DNA of 64,000 nucleotides from Microbacterium yannicii (GCF_024055635.1 NZ_JAMXMB010000025.1:1-64000); one strand, 5' to 3'; counted from the first letter of the stretch, positions 16,651-26,078 are shown. Translations and numbers: made by a program. The notes: generated from the sequence alone by a model not told the origin.

Positions 16651-17487
16651 GTGACAGACGTGACCTCGGACGCATACGACGACCTCTTCCTCGGCATCCC
16701 GCTGCCGCTCCCCCGCCCTGCGGACGGACGCGAGGTGCGCGATCTCGCGTATCCGCGGTTCACCGTCCTGCTCGAGCCGGTGCGGCGTCTCGCGGTCGTG
16801 ACGGCGGTGAACATCGACGGCTCGGAGCTGCACGACCTGCCGCGCACGGGCGAGTGGCAGCTGGATGCGCGGGTTCCCGCAGCCGAGCAGACCGGGCCGG
16901 CGGTGTATGCCGCGAACGACCTGGATCGCGGGCATCTCGTGCGACGCCGCGACCCGGGTTGGGGGTCGACGGCCGAGGCGCGGGAGGCGATGGAGGCGAC
17001 CTTCTTCTACCCCAACGCCGCCCCGCAGGCGAGCAGCTTCAATCAGTCGAAGGAGCTGTGGCTCGGCCTCGAGGACCACGTCCTGCAGTTCGCCGACACG
17101 ACCGGCGAGCGCGTCAGCGTATTCACGGCACCGGTTCTCGCCGACGACGATCCGCCGTATCGCGGCATCCGGATCCCCCGCCGGTTCTTCAAGGTCGCCG
17201 CGTGGGCGACGCAGGAGGGCGGGTCGTCGCATCTTGCGGCGGCAGGTTTCCTGCTCGACCAGTCGGAGCTCATCGACGTCAGTCAGGGAGCACTCGCGGT
17301 GCCGGCACTGGGAGCGTTCCGCACCTTCCAGGTGCCGATCGCGGACATCCAGGAGCTTTCGGGCGTGGATCTCGGCGAGCTCGTCGCGGCCGATGTGCTG
17401 CCGCGCTTCGACGGGCCCGGCGCGCCGGTGCGCGGAGAGGCGGCATGGCGTCCTCTCCGCGCTCCGGCGGACATCGTGCTGAGCTGA
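16651..17487 (+). CDS. DNA/RNA non-specific endonuclease (NucA/EndoG family)
   Basis: A 278-residue beta-beta-alpha-metal nuclease. The catalytic motif is DRGHL in ANDLDRGHLVRR (near residue 95), with the metal-binding Asn in the downstream NAAPQASSFNQ block (about 121-131), matching the DRGH...N...E pattern of the Serratia nuclease/EndoG group. There is no signal peptide, so it would act inside the cell unless exported in another way. A GTG at 16651 is taken as start, with GGATGGAG about three to nine bases upstream. It lies 43 bp after dedA and may be co-transcribed with it. In actinobacteria such nucleases are often called serine-nuclease family proteins of unknown role. Confidence 0.85.
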   Translation: MTDVTSDAYDDLFLGIPLPLPRPADGREVRDLAYPRFTVLLEPVRRLAVVTAVNIDGSELHDLPRTGEWQLDARVPAAEQTGPAVYAANDLDRGHLVRRRDPGWGSTAEAREAMEATFFYPNAAPQASSFNQSKELWLGLEDHVLQFADTTGERVSVFTAPVLADDDPPYRGIRIPRRFFKVAAWATQEGGSSHLAAAGFLLDQSELIDVSQGALAVPALGAFRTFQVPIADIQELSGVDLGELVAADVLPRFDGPGAPVRGEAAWRPLRAPADIVLS

Positions 17488-17490
17488 GGA

Positions 17491-18135
17491 CTACTCCCCC
17501 GCGAGGCCGCCGAGCAGGTGGCCGAACGAGCGTCCCTCACCGAGGTAGTTGTCGGGGTCGAACGGATCGGAGTCCGTCGCCGGCTCCCGACGCGCGATCG
17601 CCTCGGCGAGCTCGCGCGCGCCCCGGTCGATGCGCTCTGCGAGCGGTGCGATGTTGTCGGCCGATGCTCCCCAGTCGCTCGACGCCGCGAACACGCCGGT
17701 CGAGACCGGTTCGGCATGGAGGTAGGTGAAGAGCGGGCGGATCGCGTAGTCGATCGCGAGCGAGTGGCGCGCGGTGCCCGCATTCGCGCCGATCAGCACG
17801 GGCTTGCCGGTGAGGGCATCGGGGTCGAGCACGTCGATGAACGACTTGAACAAGCCCGAGTAGCTCGTGGAGAAGATCGGCGTCACTGCGATGACCGCGT
17901 CGGCCGAGACGACCGCGTTGATCACGGACTCGAGAGCCGGCGGGGCGAACCCCGTCAAGAGGTTGTTCGTGATGTCGTGCGCGTAGTCGCGCAGCTCGAA
18001 CACGTCGACCTCGATCTCGATGCCGCGCTCCGACAGCTGCTTCGTCGTCGCGGCGGCGAGCCGGTCGGCGAGCATGCGGGTCGAAGACGGGTTGGACAGC
18101 CCCGCCGAGATCACGGCGATGCGGCGAGCGGTCAT
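17491..18135 (-). CDS. NADPH-dependent FMN reductase, CE1759 type
   Basis: A 214-residue flavodoxin-fold reductase. The phosphate-binding loop is SAGLSNPSSTRMLA (about 10-23), and the flavin ring loop is TPIFSTSYSGLFKSF (near 85-99). It matches the CE1759 type, which occurs paired with a CE1758-type luciferase-like monooxygenase: the reductase supplies reduced FMN to the partner. Here the pair is intact, the reductase ATG being one base after the stop of the LLM gene. The C-terminal tail FDPDNYLGEGRSFGHLLGG is acidic and typical of this branch. The substrate of the duo is unknown. Confidence 0.88.
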   Translation of the reverse strand: MTARRIAVISAGLSNPSSTRMLADRLAAATTKQLSERGIEIEVDVFELRDYAHDITNNLLTGFAPPALESVINAVVSADAVIAVTPIFSTSYSGLFKSFIDVLDPDALTGKPVLIGANAGTARHSLAIDYAIRPLFTYLHAEPVSTGVFAASSDWGASADNIAPLAERIDRGARELAEAIARREPATDSDPFDPDNYLGEGRSFGHLLGGLAGE

Positions 18136-18136
18136 G

Positions 18137-19387
18137 TCACGCCTCCTTCCGGCCGAGGCCGAACGCGGCACCCGCGGGCGCCCCAGCGGCGGAGCCTGCC
18201 GTCGGCACTGCGTCCTGGTACGGGCTGGTTCCCACGAGGTTGTCGCCGCGGTTCGCCCCCGGCACCGCCTGGCGCGGCGCCTCGCCGCCGTACGCCGCAG
18301 CCACGAGGTTGGCGTGGGTGGGGGCATCCGGAACCTCGGGGGCACGGTTCTTCTGCAGCTCCTTGCGCAGCACCGGGACCACCTCGCCGCCCAGGATGTC
18401 GAGCTGCTCGAGCACCGTCTTCAGCGGCAGGCCGGCGTGGTCCATCAGGAACAGCTGGCGCTGGTAGTCGCCGTAGGTGTCGCGCATGGCGGCGTAGCGG
18501 TCGATGACCTGCTGGGGCGAGCCCACCGTGAGCGGGGTCATCTCGCTGAAGTCCTCGAGCGACGGCCCGTGGCCGTAGACCGGCGCGTTGTCGAAGTACG
18601 GACGGAACGCCTTCACGGCGTCCTGCGACTTCGCGGCCATGAAGACCTGACCGCCGAGCCCAACGATCGCCTGCTCGGGCGTGCCGTGGCCGTAGTGGGC
18701 GTAGCGCTGGCGGTACAGCTGGATCAGGCGCTGGTAGTGCTCCTTCGGCCAGAAGATGTTGTTCGCGAAGAAGCCGTCGCCGTAGTAGGCGGCCTGCTCG
18801 GCGATCTCGGGCGTGCGGATCGAGCCGTGCCAGACGAACGGCGCAACCCCGTCGAGCGGTCGCGGCGTCGAGGTGAATCCCTGCAGGGGCGTGCGGAACT
18901 GCCCCTCCCAGTCCACGACGTCCCCGCGCCACAGGCGGTGCAGCAGGTTGTAGTTCTCGATCGCGAGCGGCAGGCCCTGGCGGATGTCCTTGCCGAACCA
19001 CGGGTACACCGGGCCGGTGTTGCCGCGCCCGATCATGAGGTCCGTGCGCCCGCCCGACACATGCTGCAGCATCGCGTAGTCCTCGGCGATCTTCACCGGG
19101 TCGTTCGTGGTGATGAGCGTCGTCGCGGTCGACAGGATGAGGCGCTCCGTCTGCGCGGCGATGTACGCGAGCGTCGTCGTGGGCGACGAGGACCAGAACG
19201 GCGGGTTGTGGTGCTCGCCGAGGGCGAAGACATCCAGGCCCACCTCCTCGGCGTGCTTCGCGATCCGAAGCGTCGCCCGGATCCTCTCCGCCTCACTGGG
19301 CGTGGTGCCGTCGGTCGGGTCCTGGGTGATGTCGCTCACCGTGAAGATGCCGAACTGCATTCCCGACCACGTGGTGCTCTCGCTCAC
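18137..19387 (-). CDS. LLM class flavin-dependent oxidoreductase, CE1758 type
   Basis: A 416-residue luciferase-like monooxygenase (bacterial luciferase TIM-barrel fold) that would use FMNH2 supplied by the reductase encoded next. The N-terminus reads MQFGIFTVSDIT, and GEHHNPPFWSSSPTT (about 56-70) is the hallmark active-site stretch of the class. The C-terminal extension after about residue 345 is Ala/Pro/Gly-rich and probably disordered. The GTG start has GGAG upstream. A plausible promoter (TTGCAC-18-TAGATT) lies 65-95 bp before the start. The pair may oxidise a carbon-sulfur or long-chain substrate, but nothing here decides it. Confidence 0.88.
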   Translation of the reverse strand: MSESTTWSGMQFGIFTVSDITQDPTDGTTPSEAERIRATLRIAKHAEEVGLDVFALGEHHNPPFWSSSPTTTLAYIAAQTERLILSTATTLITTNDPVKIAEDYAMLQHVSGGRTDLMIGRGNTGPVYPWFGKDIRQGLPLAIENYNLLHRLWRGDVVDWEGQFRTPLQGFTSTPRPLDGVAPFVWHGSIRTPEIAEQAAYYGDGFFANNIFWPKEHYQRLIQLYRQRYAHYGHGTPEQAIVGLGGQVFMAAKSQDAVKAFRPYFDNAPVYGHGPSLEDFSEMTPLTVGSPQQVIDRYAAMRDTYGDYQRQLFLMDHAGLPLKTVLEQLDILGGEVVPVLRKELQKNRAPEVPDAPTHANLVAAAYGGEAPRQAVPGANRGDNLVGTSPYQDAVPTAGSAAGAPAGAAFGLGRKEA

Positions 19388-19451
19388 GATCGCTTCTCCG
19401 CTTCCCCTGACTCAGGGCTCCGTTCGCCGTGCGGGATCTCCGTCGCGGACG

Positions 19452-19481
19452 AATCTATGCAAATGAATGTATCTCGTGCAA
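19452..19481 (-). promoter_or_regulatory. Candidate promoter of the LLM/FMN reductase operon
   Basis: TTGCAC (-35), 18 bases, TAGATT (-10) on the minus strand in an AT-rich patch, 65-95 bp upstream of the GTG at 19387. This leaves a leader of roughly 58 bases. Confidence 0.4.
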
Positions 19482-19508
19482 CGTGTCCGCTCAAAGGTTA
19501 TTCCCGAA

Positions 19509-19533
19509 CGGATGCCGCGGCCTCCGGCATCCG
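19509..19533 (-). terminator. Terminator after the GH13 gene, built from GGATGCC/GGCATCC
   Basis: CGGATGCCG pairs perfectly with CGGCATCCG around a seven-base loop. The hairpin begins seven bases past the GH13 stop. Confidence 0.6.
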
Positions 19534-19539
19534 CTGGAT

Positions 19540-21324
19540 TCATCGCTGGTCCGGCACCGCTCCGTGTGATTCCCGCAGCACCACGGCCTCCCACGGCCGA
19601 AGGCGCAGCACCCCGTCGGCGATGTCGGGCGCATCGTCGTAGTTGCCGACCACGAGTTCTGCCGACTCGGGAGCGACGCCCTCGACCTCGATCTCCTGCG
19701 GGTCGCCCGAGAAGCTGCCGGCGACGAAGAGCGTCGGACCGCCGCCCGAGCGCGTGAAGGCGTAGACGTGGGGGTGACCGGGCGCGACCAGCGCGAAGTC
19801 GCCGAGCCGCACCACCGGGTCTTCGTGCCGCAGCGCGATGAGGCGGCGATAGTGGTGGAAGACGGATGCCGGATCCCCGCGCTCGGCCTCGGCATTGACC
19901 ATCGCGTGGTTGGGGTTGACCCCGATCCACGGTTCGCCGGTCGTGAAACCGGCCGCAGGACTCCCGTCCCACTGCACCGGCGTGCGCGCGTTGTCGCGGC
20001 TGCCCGATCCGAGCGCCGCCACCAGCTGCTCGTCGGTGAGCCGCCCGTGGGCACGGGACTCCGCCGCGTAGCGCAGGGACTCGATGTCGCGATAATCCGA
20101 CAGCTCGCGGAAGTGCGCGTTCGTCATCCCGAGCTCCTCGCCCTGGTACACGTACGGCGTGCCGCGGTGCAGGTGCAGCACGGTCGCGAGCATGGTCGCG
20201 GACTCGCGGCGATACGCGCCGTCGTCGCCGAACCGCGAGACGCTGCGGGGCTGGTCGTGGTTCTCCCAGTACAGAGAGTTCCACCCGGCGTCGAAGAGCC
20301 CGTGCTGCCAGCGCGCCATCGTCGCCTTCAGTTCGCGCAGGTCCAGCCGACGCAGGTCGAACCGGCCACCCGGACCGTGATCGATGTGGACGTGCTCGAA
20401 GGTGAACACCATGTCGAGCTCTCGGCGGGCGGGGTCCGTGAACAGGCGGCCATCCTCGACGGTGGCGCCGGGCGTCTCCCCTACCAGCAGCAGGGCTTCG
20501 CGGCGGCCCTCGAACACCTCTCGGTGCATCTCCTGCAGGAACTCGTGGAGGCGCGGGCCGTTGACCGTCTGCAGACGGCTGTCGCCGAAGCGCCCGTCGA
20601 CGACCTCGCCGTCGGCAAGCGACCCGTCGGCGCCGACCGCTTTCGAGATGAGGTTGATCACGTCCATGCGGAAGCCGTCGACGCCGCGATCGAGCCACCA
20701 GCGCATCATGTCGTAGACCGCCGCGCGCACGTCCGGGTTCTCCCAGTTGAGGTCGGGCTGCTTGCGGCTGAACAGGTGGAGGAAGTACTCGCCCGTCGCC
20801 TCGTCGAGCTCCCAGGCGGGTCCCGAGAACGCGGATGCCCAGTTCGTCGGCTCGGCGCCCGGCTCCCCCGCCACCATGCCTTCGCGCGGTGGGCGCCACC
20901 AGTACCAGTCGCGCCGGGGCGAGTCCTTCGACGACCGGGACTCGACGAACCACGGATGTTCGTCGCTGGTGTGGTTGACGACGAGATCCATCACGACACG
21001 GATGCCGCGGCCATGGAGCGCGGCGATCACCTCGTCCAGGTCGGCCAGTGTGCCGAACAGCGGGTCGACGTCGCAGTAGTCGCTGATGTCGTAGCCGTTG
21101 TCGTCCTGCGGGCTCCGGTAGATCGGCGAGAACCACACCACGTCCACGCCGAGTTCCACAAGGTGGTCGATGCGCTGCAGCACGCCGCGCAGGTCGCCGA
21201 TGCCGTCGCCGTCGGAGTCCTGGAACGAGCGCGGGTAGATCTGGTAGACGACCGCACCAGTCCACCAGGCGGGCGGGTCGCCAGCAGTGCTGTGTGCGGA
21301 TGCGGTCTGGGGGTCGAGGCTCAT
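19540..21324 (-). CDS. GH13 alpha-glucosidase (oligo-1,6-glucosidase type)
   Basis: A 594-residue cytoplasmic glycoside hydrolase family 13 enzyme. The conserved regions are DLVVNHTS (about 113-120), the nucleophile Asp221 in GFRMDVIN, the acid/base Glu283 in LLVGETPG, and Asp357 in ENHDQPR. In this family Val directly after the nucleophile goes with alpha-1,6 preference; here the residue is Val222. It lies 24 bp downstream of the ROK regulator gene and divergent from an alpha-galactosidase and transporter, so it probably cleaves the glucoside left after galactose removal from raffinose-like sugars or isomaltose-type oligosaccharides. The substrate is inferred. A hairpin terminator follows the stop. 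Confidence 0.9.
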   Translation of the reverse strand: MSLDPQTASAHSTAGDPPAWWTGAVVYQIYPRSFQDSDGDGIGDLRGVLQRIDHLVELGVDVVWFSPIYRSPQDDNGYDISDYCDVDPLFGTLADLDEVIAALHGRGIRVVMDLVVNHTSDEHPWFVESRSSKDSPRRDWYWWRPPREGMVAGEPGAEPTNWASAFSGPAWELDEATGEYFLHLFSRKQPDLNWENPDVRAAVYDMMRWWLDRGVDGFRMDVINLISKAVGADGSLADGEVVDGRFGDSRLQTVNGPRLHEFLQEMHREVFEGRREALLLVGETPGATVEDGRLFTDPARRELDMVFTFEHVHIDHGPGGRFDLRRLDLRELKATMARWQHGLFDAGWNSLYWENHDQPRSVSRFGDDGAYRRESATMLATVLHLHRGTPYVYQGEELGMTNAHFRELSDYRDIESLRYAAESRAHGRLTDEQLVAALGSGSRDNARTPVQWDGSPAAGFTTGEPWIGVNPNHAMVNAEAERGDPASVFHHYRRLIALRHEDPVVRLGDFALVAPGHPHVYAFTRSGGGPTLFVAGSFSGDPQEIEVEGVAPESAELVVGNYDDAPDIADGVLRLRPWEAVVLRESHGAVPDQR

Positions 21325-21348
21325 GAGGGCGTCCTGGTCGGTGAGGGG

Positions 21349-22464
21349 TCAGTCGAGTCGCAGTCGATCGACGGCGGCTTGGATGGAGACGGCAGCGGCA
21401 CCACGTGCCCATGCCGTGAATCCGGAGTCGTCCACGTAGAGGCGCACCGGCTCGGCGCGGGGATCGCGACCTGCGGCGATGGCGGCTCGCACCCTGTCCT
21501 CGGCGATCGCGAAGAGCCCGATCCCTTCGCCGGCCAGCACCGCGGCGGTCTGAAAGGTCAGATTCGCCGCCAGGGCGATCAGTCGGCCGAGCGCATCCGC
21601 CGCGGCCTCCACGACGGCGGCGGCGGCCGGATCGCCGGCCACGGCGCGTTCGAGGGCCTCGTCATACGTCACCGGGCGTTGCAGCGCTGCCGAGACCTGC
21701 GCCGCGATCGAGCCCGATGTGAGCAACGCCTGGGAACAGCCGCGGTGCCCGGCCTGGCAGAGCGGACCGTTGTCGTTGAGCGGGATGTGTCCGCCCAGTC
21801 CGAGGCCCGCTTCGGCCGAGCGCACGACCTCGCCGCCCACCACGAGGCCGTAGCCGACCCCCGCGCCGATCGTCAGGACGACGAAACCCGGAATGCCGCG
21901 GCCGAGACCGAACCAGCGCTCCGCCTCGGCAAGCGCCACGAGATCGTTCTCGAGCGCGACCGGAACCCCCAGCTCTTGTTCCAGGAGGGAAGCGAAGCGC
22001 ACGTCCTCCCACTCGAGGAACGGGGCGTAGCGCACGGTGCCGCCATCCACGGCTCCGCCCAACGCGACGCCGACGCCGACCAGCGCCTCGACCTCCAGCG
22101 ACCGGATCACCTCGGCGATGCGCGAGGCGACCCCGTCCGGCTCATGCGTCTCGAGCGCGGCGGTGCGCTGAGCGAGCAGTGCGGCCCGCACGTCGGTCAC
22201 GACCACCTCGAGGGCATCGCCGGTGACTTTGACTCCGGCGAATCGGCCGAGTCCCGGCGCGACGTCGAGCGGTCGGACGGGACGCCCGACCGACCCGTCC
22301 GCGAGGTCGTCGAGCTCGATGAGATAGCCGCGATCGAGGAAGGGCTTGGCCAGCCGCGTGAGGCTCGCAGGCGAGAGGCCGAGGCGGTTCGTGAGCGCGC
22401 TGCGGGCGATGGGCCCGTGGATGAGCACCGCTCGCGCGAGCGCACGTTCACTGTCCGTCAGCAT
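21349..22464 (-). CDS. ROK family transcriptional regulator
   Basis: A 371-residue sugar-responsive repressor. The N-terminal winged helix-turn-helix (about 5-60, with RSALTNRLGLSPASLTRLAKP) precedes a ROK sugar-kinase-like domain. That domain keeps the zinc motif CQAGHRGCSQALL (a variant of CGxxGCxE with Gln in place of Glu) and the GAGVGYGLVV loop. The catalytic Asp region of sugar kinases is degenerate, as expected for a regulator. The ATG at 22464 is chosen because the helix-turn-helix begins right after it. It is transcribed away from the alpha-galactosidase operon, and two operator-like sites lie in the shared intergenic region. It probably represses both directions until an alpha-galactoside appears. 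Confidence 0.9.
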   Translation of the reverse strand: MLTDSERALARAVLIHGPIARSALTNRLGLSPASLTRLAKPFLDRGYLIELDDLADGSVGRPVRPLDVAPGLGRFAGVKVTGDALEVVVTDVRAALLAQRTAALETHEPDGVASRIAEVIRSLEVEALVGVGVALGGAVDGGTVRYAPFLEWEDVRFASLLEQELGVPVALENDLVALAEAERWFGLGRGIPGFVVLTIGAGVGYGLVVGGEVVRSAEAGLGLGGHIPLNDNGPLCQAGHRGCSQALLTSGSIAAQVSAALQRPVTYDEALERAVAGDPAAAAVVEAAADALGRLIALAANLTFQTAAVLAGEGIGLFAIAEDRVRAAIAAGRDPRAEPVRLYVDDSGFTAWARGAAAVSIQAAVDRLRLD

Positions 22465-22488
22465 CCTCGGCGACCCCTCCCCTGGGTA

Positions 22489-22498
22489 ATGGTTCCAT
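22489..22498. promoter_or_regulatory. Candidate ROK operator 1 (ATGGTTCCAT palindrome)
   Basis: A perfect 10-bp palindrome 25 bp upstream of the regulator ATG. The half TTCCAT recurs 70 bp away next to the alpha-galactosidase start. Confidence 0.4.
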
Positions 22499-22560
22499 CT
22501 TGGCACGAATGAGGCTGTCTCAGCGAGATTCGACGGCCGATTCTTGCCCTTGTCGTCACC

Positions 22561-22571
22561 ATTACTTCCAT
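22561..22571. promoter_or_regulatory. Candidate ROK operator 2 (ATTACTTCCAT)
   Basis: It shares ATTnnTTCCAT-like content with the upstream palindrome and lies 16 bp before the alpha-galactosidase ATG, where binding would block transcription or translation start. Confidence 0.35.
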
Positions 22572-22586
22572 GCTAGAACTAATGCC

Positions 22587-24755
22587 ATGCACAGCACCGG
22601 TCCGCTGCTCGACGCCGAGCACACCGCCCGCCCCTCGGACGCGCGGGTGCTCCACCTCACCCGCGGCGGCACGAGCGTCGTCGTGGACCTCGATGCGTCG
22701 GCGGCGCCGACGATCGTGCACTGGGGCGCAGCGCTCTCCGACTCCACGCCCGACACGCTCGCGGGGCTCGCGATCGCAGCCCGCGGCCAGCGCGTCTCCG
22801 GCGGCCTCGATGCCGCCCCGGCTCTGACACTCGTGCCCACGGGCGCCGAGGGCTGGTTCGGCACACCTGCTCTGGAGGGCCACCGCGACGGCTCGGGGGT
22901 CAGCATCCTCCTCACCATCGCCGATGTGCAGGCAGGCGAGCACCGGGCGAGCATCGCCCTCGCCGATGCCGAGGCCGGCCTCGCGGTGCGCGCCGAGCTG
23001 CGCATCGGACCGAGCGGTCTCTTCCACCAGCGCATCACGGTGCGCAACACCGGCGCCACCCCCTACGTCCTGCAGACCGCGCAGCCGACCTTCCCACTCC
23101 CCTGGGACGCGACCGAGATCCTCGACACCACTGGACATCATCTGCGCGAGCGCTCGCCGCAGCGGCGGGAACTCACCTTCGGCTCCCACGTCCGCGAGAG
23201 CCGTCGCGGCCGCACCGGCGCGGATGCCTCGATCCTGCTCGCTGCGGGTCGCCCCGGCTTCGGCTTCGAGCGAGGGCGCGTGCACGGCATCCACGTGGCG
23301 TGGAGTGGAAACCATCGCGTCGTCGCGGAGCGCAGCGTGAGCGGCGACGCCTTCCTGGCCGGCGGCGAGCTTCTCCTGCCCGGCGAGATCGTCCTGCCGG
23401 GCGGGGCGGCATACAGCTCCCCCTGGGTCATCGGCTCCTGGGGCGAGGGTTTGACCGACCTCTCACGGCGCTTCCACGACGAATGGCGTGCGCGTCCGCA
23501 GCATCCGCGGCGCCCGCGCCCCGTCACACTCAACACGTGGGAGGCCGTCTACTTCGACCACTCTCTCGCTCACCTCACCGCCCTCGCCGACGCCGCGGCA
23601 TCCGTCGGCGTCGAACGGTTCGTGCTCGACGACGGGTGGTTCGAGGGCCGCCGCGACGACACCGCCGGGCTCGGCGACTGGACGGTGGACGGAGAGGTGT
23701 GGCCGGACGGCCTGCACCCGCTGGTCGATCACGTCCGCGCCCTCGGCATGGAGTTCGGACTCTGGGTCGAGCCCGAGATGGTCAACCCCGACAGCGACCT
23801 CGCACGCCGGCATCCCGACTGGATCCTGCGGGGACGGATGTCGCTGCCGCCGTCCGCGCGGCAGCAGCAGGTGCTCGACCTCTCGCATCCCGAGGCGTAC
23901 GCCCACATCGCCGAGCGGCTTCACACCCTCCTCGATGAATACCCGATCGCGTACCTCAAGTGGGACCACAACCGCGATCTGGTGGATGCCGCAAGCGGCC
24001 CGGCCGGCAATGCGCGCGTGCACGAGCACACCCTGGCCGTCTACCGCCTGCTCGACGAGCTCAAGGCGGCGCACCCCGGGCTGGAGATCGAGAGCTGCGC
24101 TTCGGGCGGGGCGCGCGTGGATCTCGGCATCCTCGATCGCACCGACCGGGTGTGGACCAGCGACAGCCTCGATCCCCTGGAACGCCTCGACAACCAGAAA
24201 CACACCGGCATCGTCGTGCCGCCCGAGATGCTCGGCATGCACCTGACGAGCCCCGTCGTCCACTCGTCGGGGCGCACGGTCTCGCTCGGCCTGAGCGGCG
24301 CCGTCGCGCTGTTCGGCCACTTCGGCATCGAGTGGGACCTCACGACCGTCGACGACGCCACGCGCGCCGCCATCGCGGACTGGGTGGCGCTCGCGAAGCG
24401 CCTGCGTCCCGTCATCGCATCCGGCCGCGTCGTCCACGTCGACGGCGCCGAGCCGGGCATCGATGTGCGCGGCATGATCGCCGCAGATGCGGCATCGGCC
24501 GTCTTCACGATCGTGCAGACGGCGACGGGCGCCGCCTATCCCCCGGGACGGATCCGCCTGCCCGGACTCGATCCGGCACGCAGCTATCGACTGCGCGTGC
24601 TGATGCGTGACGGCGCCGACGCCGGGCAGTCGCCGCTCGCCTGGGCGGAAGCTGCGCCCGTGCTGACCGGCCGCGAACTCGCCGAGGCGGGTGTCCGTGC
24701 CCCGGTGCAGCGACCGCAGCAGGCCATGGTCGTCGAACTCACCGCCGAGAACTGA
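22587..24755 (+). CDS. Alpha-galactosidase (GH36)
   Basis: A 722-residue cytoplasmic glycoside hydrolase family 36 enzyme that removes terminal alpha-1,6-galactose from sugars such as melibiose and raffinose. A beta-sandwich domain (about 1-310) precedes the TIM barrel. Motifs are NTWEAVYFDHS, LDDGWFEGRRDD, the nucleophile Asp460 in LKWDHNRD, ESCASGGARVD and the acid/base Asp526 in TSDSLDP. The length fits bacterial GH36 proteins. The ATG at 22587 lies just past the second operator candidate. The binding-protein and permease genes follow in the same direction 36 bp later, so it heads a four-gene operon. No signal peptide is present, so its substrate must be imported. Confidence 0.95.
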   Translation: MHSTGPLLDAEHTARPSDARVLHLTRGGTSVVVDLDASAAPTIVHWGAALSDSTPDTLAGLAIAARGQRVSGGLDAAPALTLVPTGAEGWFGTPALEGHRDGSGVSILLTIADVQAGEHRASIALADAEAGLAVRAELRIGPSGLFHQRITVRNTGATPYVLQTAQPTFPLPWDATEILDTTGHHLRERSPQRRELTFGSHVRESRRGRTGADASILLAAGRPGFGFERGRVHGIHVAWSGNHRVVAERSVSGDAFLAGGELLLPGEIVLPGGAAYSSPWVIGSWGEGLTDLSRRFHDEWRARPQHPRRPRPVTLNTWEAVYFDHSLAHLTALADAAASVGVERFVLDDGWFEGRRDDTAGLGDWTVDGEVWPDGLHPLVDHVRALGMEFGLWVEPEMVNPDSDLARRHPDWILRGRMSLPPSARQQQVLDLSHPEAYAHIAERLHTLLDEYPIAYLKWDHNRDLVDAASGPAGNARVHEHTLAVYRLLDELKAAHPGLEIESCASGGARVDLGILDRTDRVWTSDSLDPLERLDNQKHTGIVVPPEMLGMHLTSPVVHSSGRTVSLGLSGAVALFGHFGIEWDLTTVDDATRAAIADWVALAKRLRPVIASGRVVHVDGAEPGIDVRGMIAADAASAVFTIVQTATGAAYPPGRIRLPGLDPARSYRLRVLMRDGADAGQSPLAWAEAAPVLTGRELAEAGVRAPVQRPQQAMVVELTAEN

Positions 24756-24791
24756 ACACCCTCACCGACCCCACGCGCAAGGAGGCGCACG

Positions 24792-26078
24792 ATGAGAACA
24801 ACTCACCGACGATGGATCAGACCGCTCGCGGTCGCCGCCATAGTCGCAACGGCCGCCGCTGTCGGCGGCTGCGCACAAGAGCCGGCCGACGGCGTCACCA
24901 CTCTGAACTTCTTCCAGTTCAAGGGTGAGGCGCTCGAGGACTTCACCGAGATCATCGCGGAGTTCGAGGCCGAGAACCCCGACATCCGTGTCGTGCAGAA
25001 CCAGGTGGCCGACGCTGACACCGCGATCCGGACCCTTCTGGTGAAGGATCGGGTGCCCGACGTCATCACGCTCAACGCGAACGGCAACTTCGGCCGGCTC
25101 GCCCAGGCCGGAGTGTTCTACGACTTCTCGGACGAACCGGTTCTCGACACGATCAACCCTGCCGTGCAGGAGATCCTCGCCGACCTCGGCACGTACGGCG
25201 ACGAGGTGAACGGCCTCGGCTACGTGAACAACGCCAACGGCATCATCTACAACCAGGACATCTTCGACGAGCAGGGTCTCGAGGTTCCGCAGACCTGGGA
25301 CGAGCTCATCGCCGTCTGCGATGCGCTGATGGATGCCGGCATCCAGCCGTTCTACGGAACCCTGGCCGATTCGTGGACGGCCATCCCCTCCTGGAACGCC
25401 CTCGGCGCGTACCCCGCGCAGGACGGCTTCTTCGACAAGATGCGCGAGGAGGGTGCTGACGTGGGGCCGGAGTCCGAGGTGTCGTTCGAGAAGGACTTCG
25501 CCACGGCGATGGACCGGCAGTACCAGCTCTACTCCTACATGCAGGAGGGCTATCGCGGAAAGACGTACGACGACGGAAACGCGGCGTTCGCCCGTGGCGA
25601 GTCGGCGATGCTGCTGCAGGGCATCTGGGCCACCAACCCGATCAAGCAGGTGAATCCCGACATCCGGATGGGGATCTTCCCCTACCCCACCGACGAGCCC
25701 GGTGAGAGCCTGCTCGTCTCCGGCGTCGATGTCGTGTTCACGCTCGGCAAGGACAACCCGAAGCACGATGCAGCGATGCGATTCATCGACTTCGTGTTCC
25801 AGCCCGACGTGATCGAGCGCTTCGCCGAATCTCAGAACATGGTGCCCTCCGTCGAGGGGGCCGAACTCAGCGACGATCCCGCACTGCAGTCCGTGCGGCC
25901 CTTCTTCGAAGACCAGAGGATCACGGGCTTCATCGACCACCAGATCCCGCCGGCCGTCCCGCTGATCCCCACCGACCAGCAGTTCTTGTTCGACGGAGAC
26001 GCCGAGAAGGCGCTTCAGACCCTCGACAGCGAGTGGGCCAAGGTGGCCGCGCGCACGATCCCCGTGACAGGAGAATGA
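24792..26078 (+). CDS. ABC transporter sugar-binding lipoprotein
   Basis: A 428-residue family 1 extracellular solute-binding protein. The signal peptide ends in a lipobox, VGGC, with Cys27 as the lipid-anchored residue. The mature part shows the usual features of oligosaccharide-binding proteins: NFFQFKGEALEDF near the start, PQTWDELIAVCDAL (about 160-173), and GESAMLLQGIW near 270. It should capture alpha-galactosides outside the membrane and deliver them to the two permeases encoded next. The start is marked by an AAGGAGG ribosome site seven bases before the ATG. No ATP-binding subunit gene is in the cluster, so a shared ATPase (MsmK/MsiK type) encoded elsewhere is likely needed. Confidence 0.93.
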   Translation: MRTTHRRWIRPLAVAAIVATAAAVGGCAQEPADGVTTLNFFQFKGEALEDFTEIIAEFEAENPDIRVVQNQVADADTAIRTLLVKDRVPDVITLNANGNFGRLAQAGVFYDFSDEPVLDTINPAVQEILADLGTYGDEVNGLGYVNNANGIIYNQDIFDEQGLEVPQTWDELIAVCDALMDAGIQPFYGTLADSWTAIPSWNALGAYPAQDGFFDKMREEGADVGPESEVSFEKDFATAMDRQYQLYSYMQEGYRGKTYDDGNAAFARGESAMLLQGIWATNPIKQVNPDIRMGIFPYPTDEPGESLLVSGVDVVFTLGKDNPKHDAAMRFIDFVFQPDVIERFAESQNMVPSVEGAELSDDPALQSVRPFFEDQRITGFIDHQIPPAVPLIPTDQQFLFDGDAEKALQTLDSEWAKVAARTIPVTGE

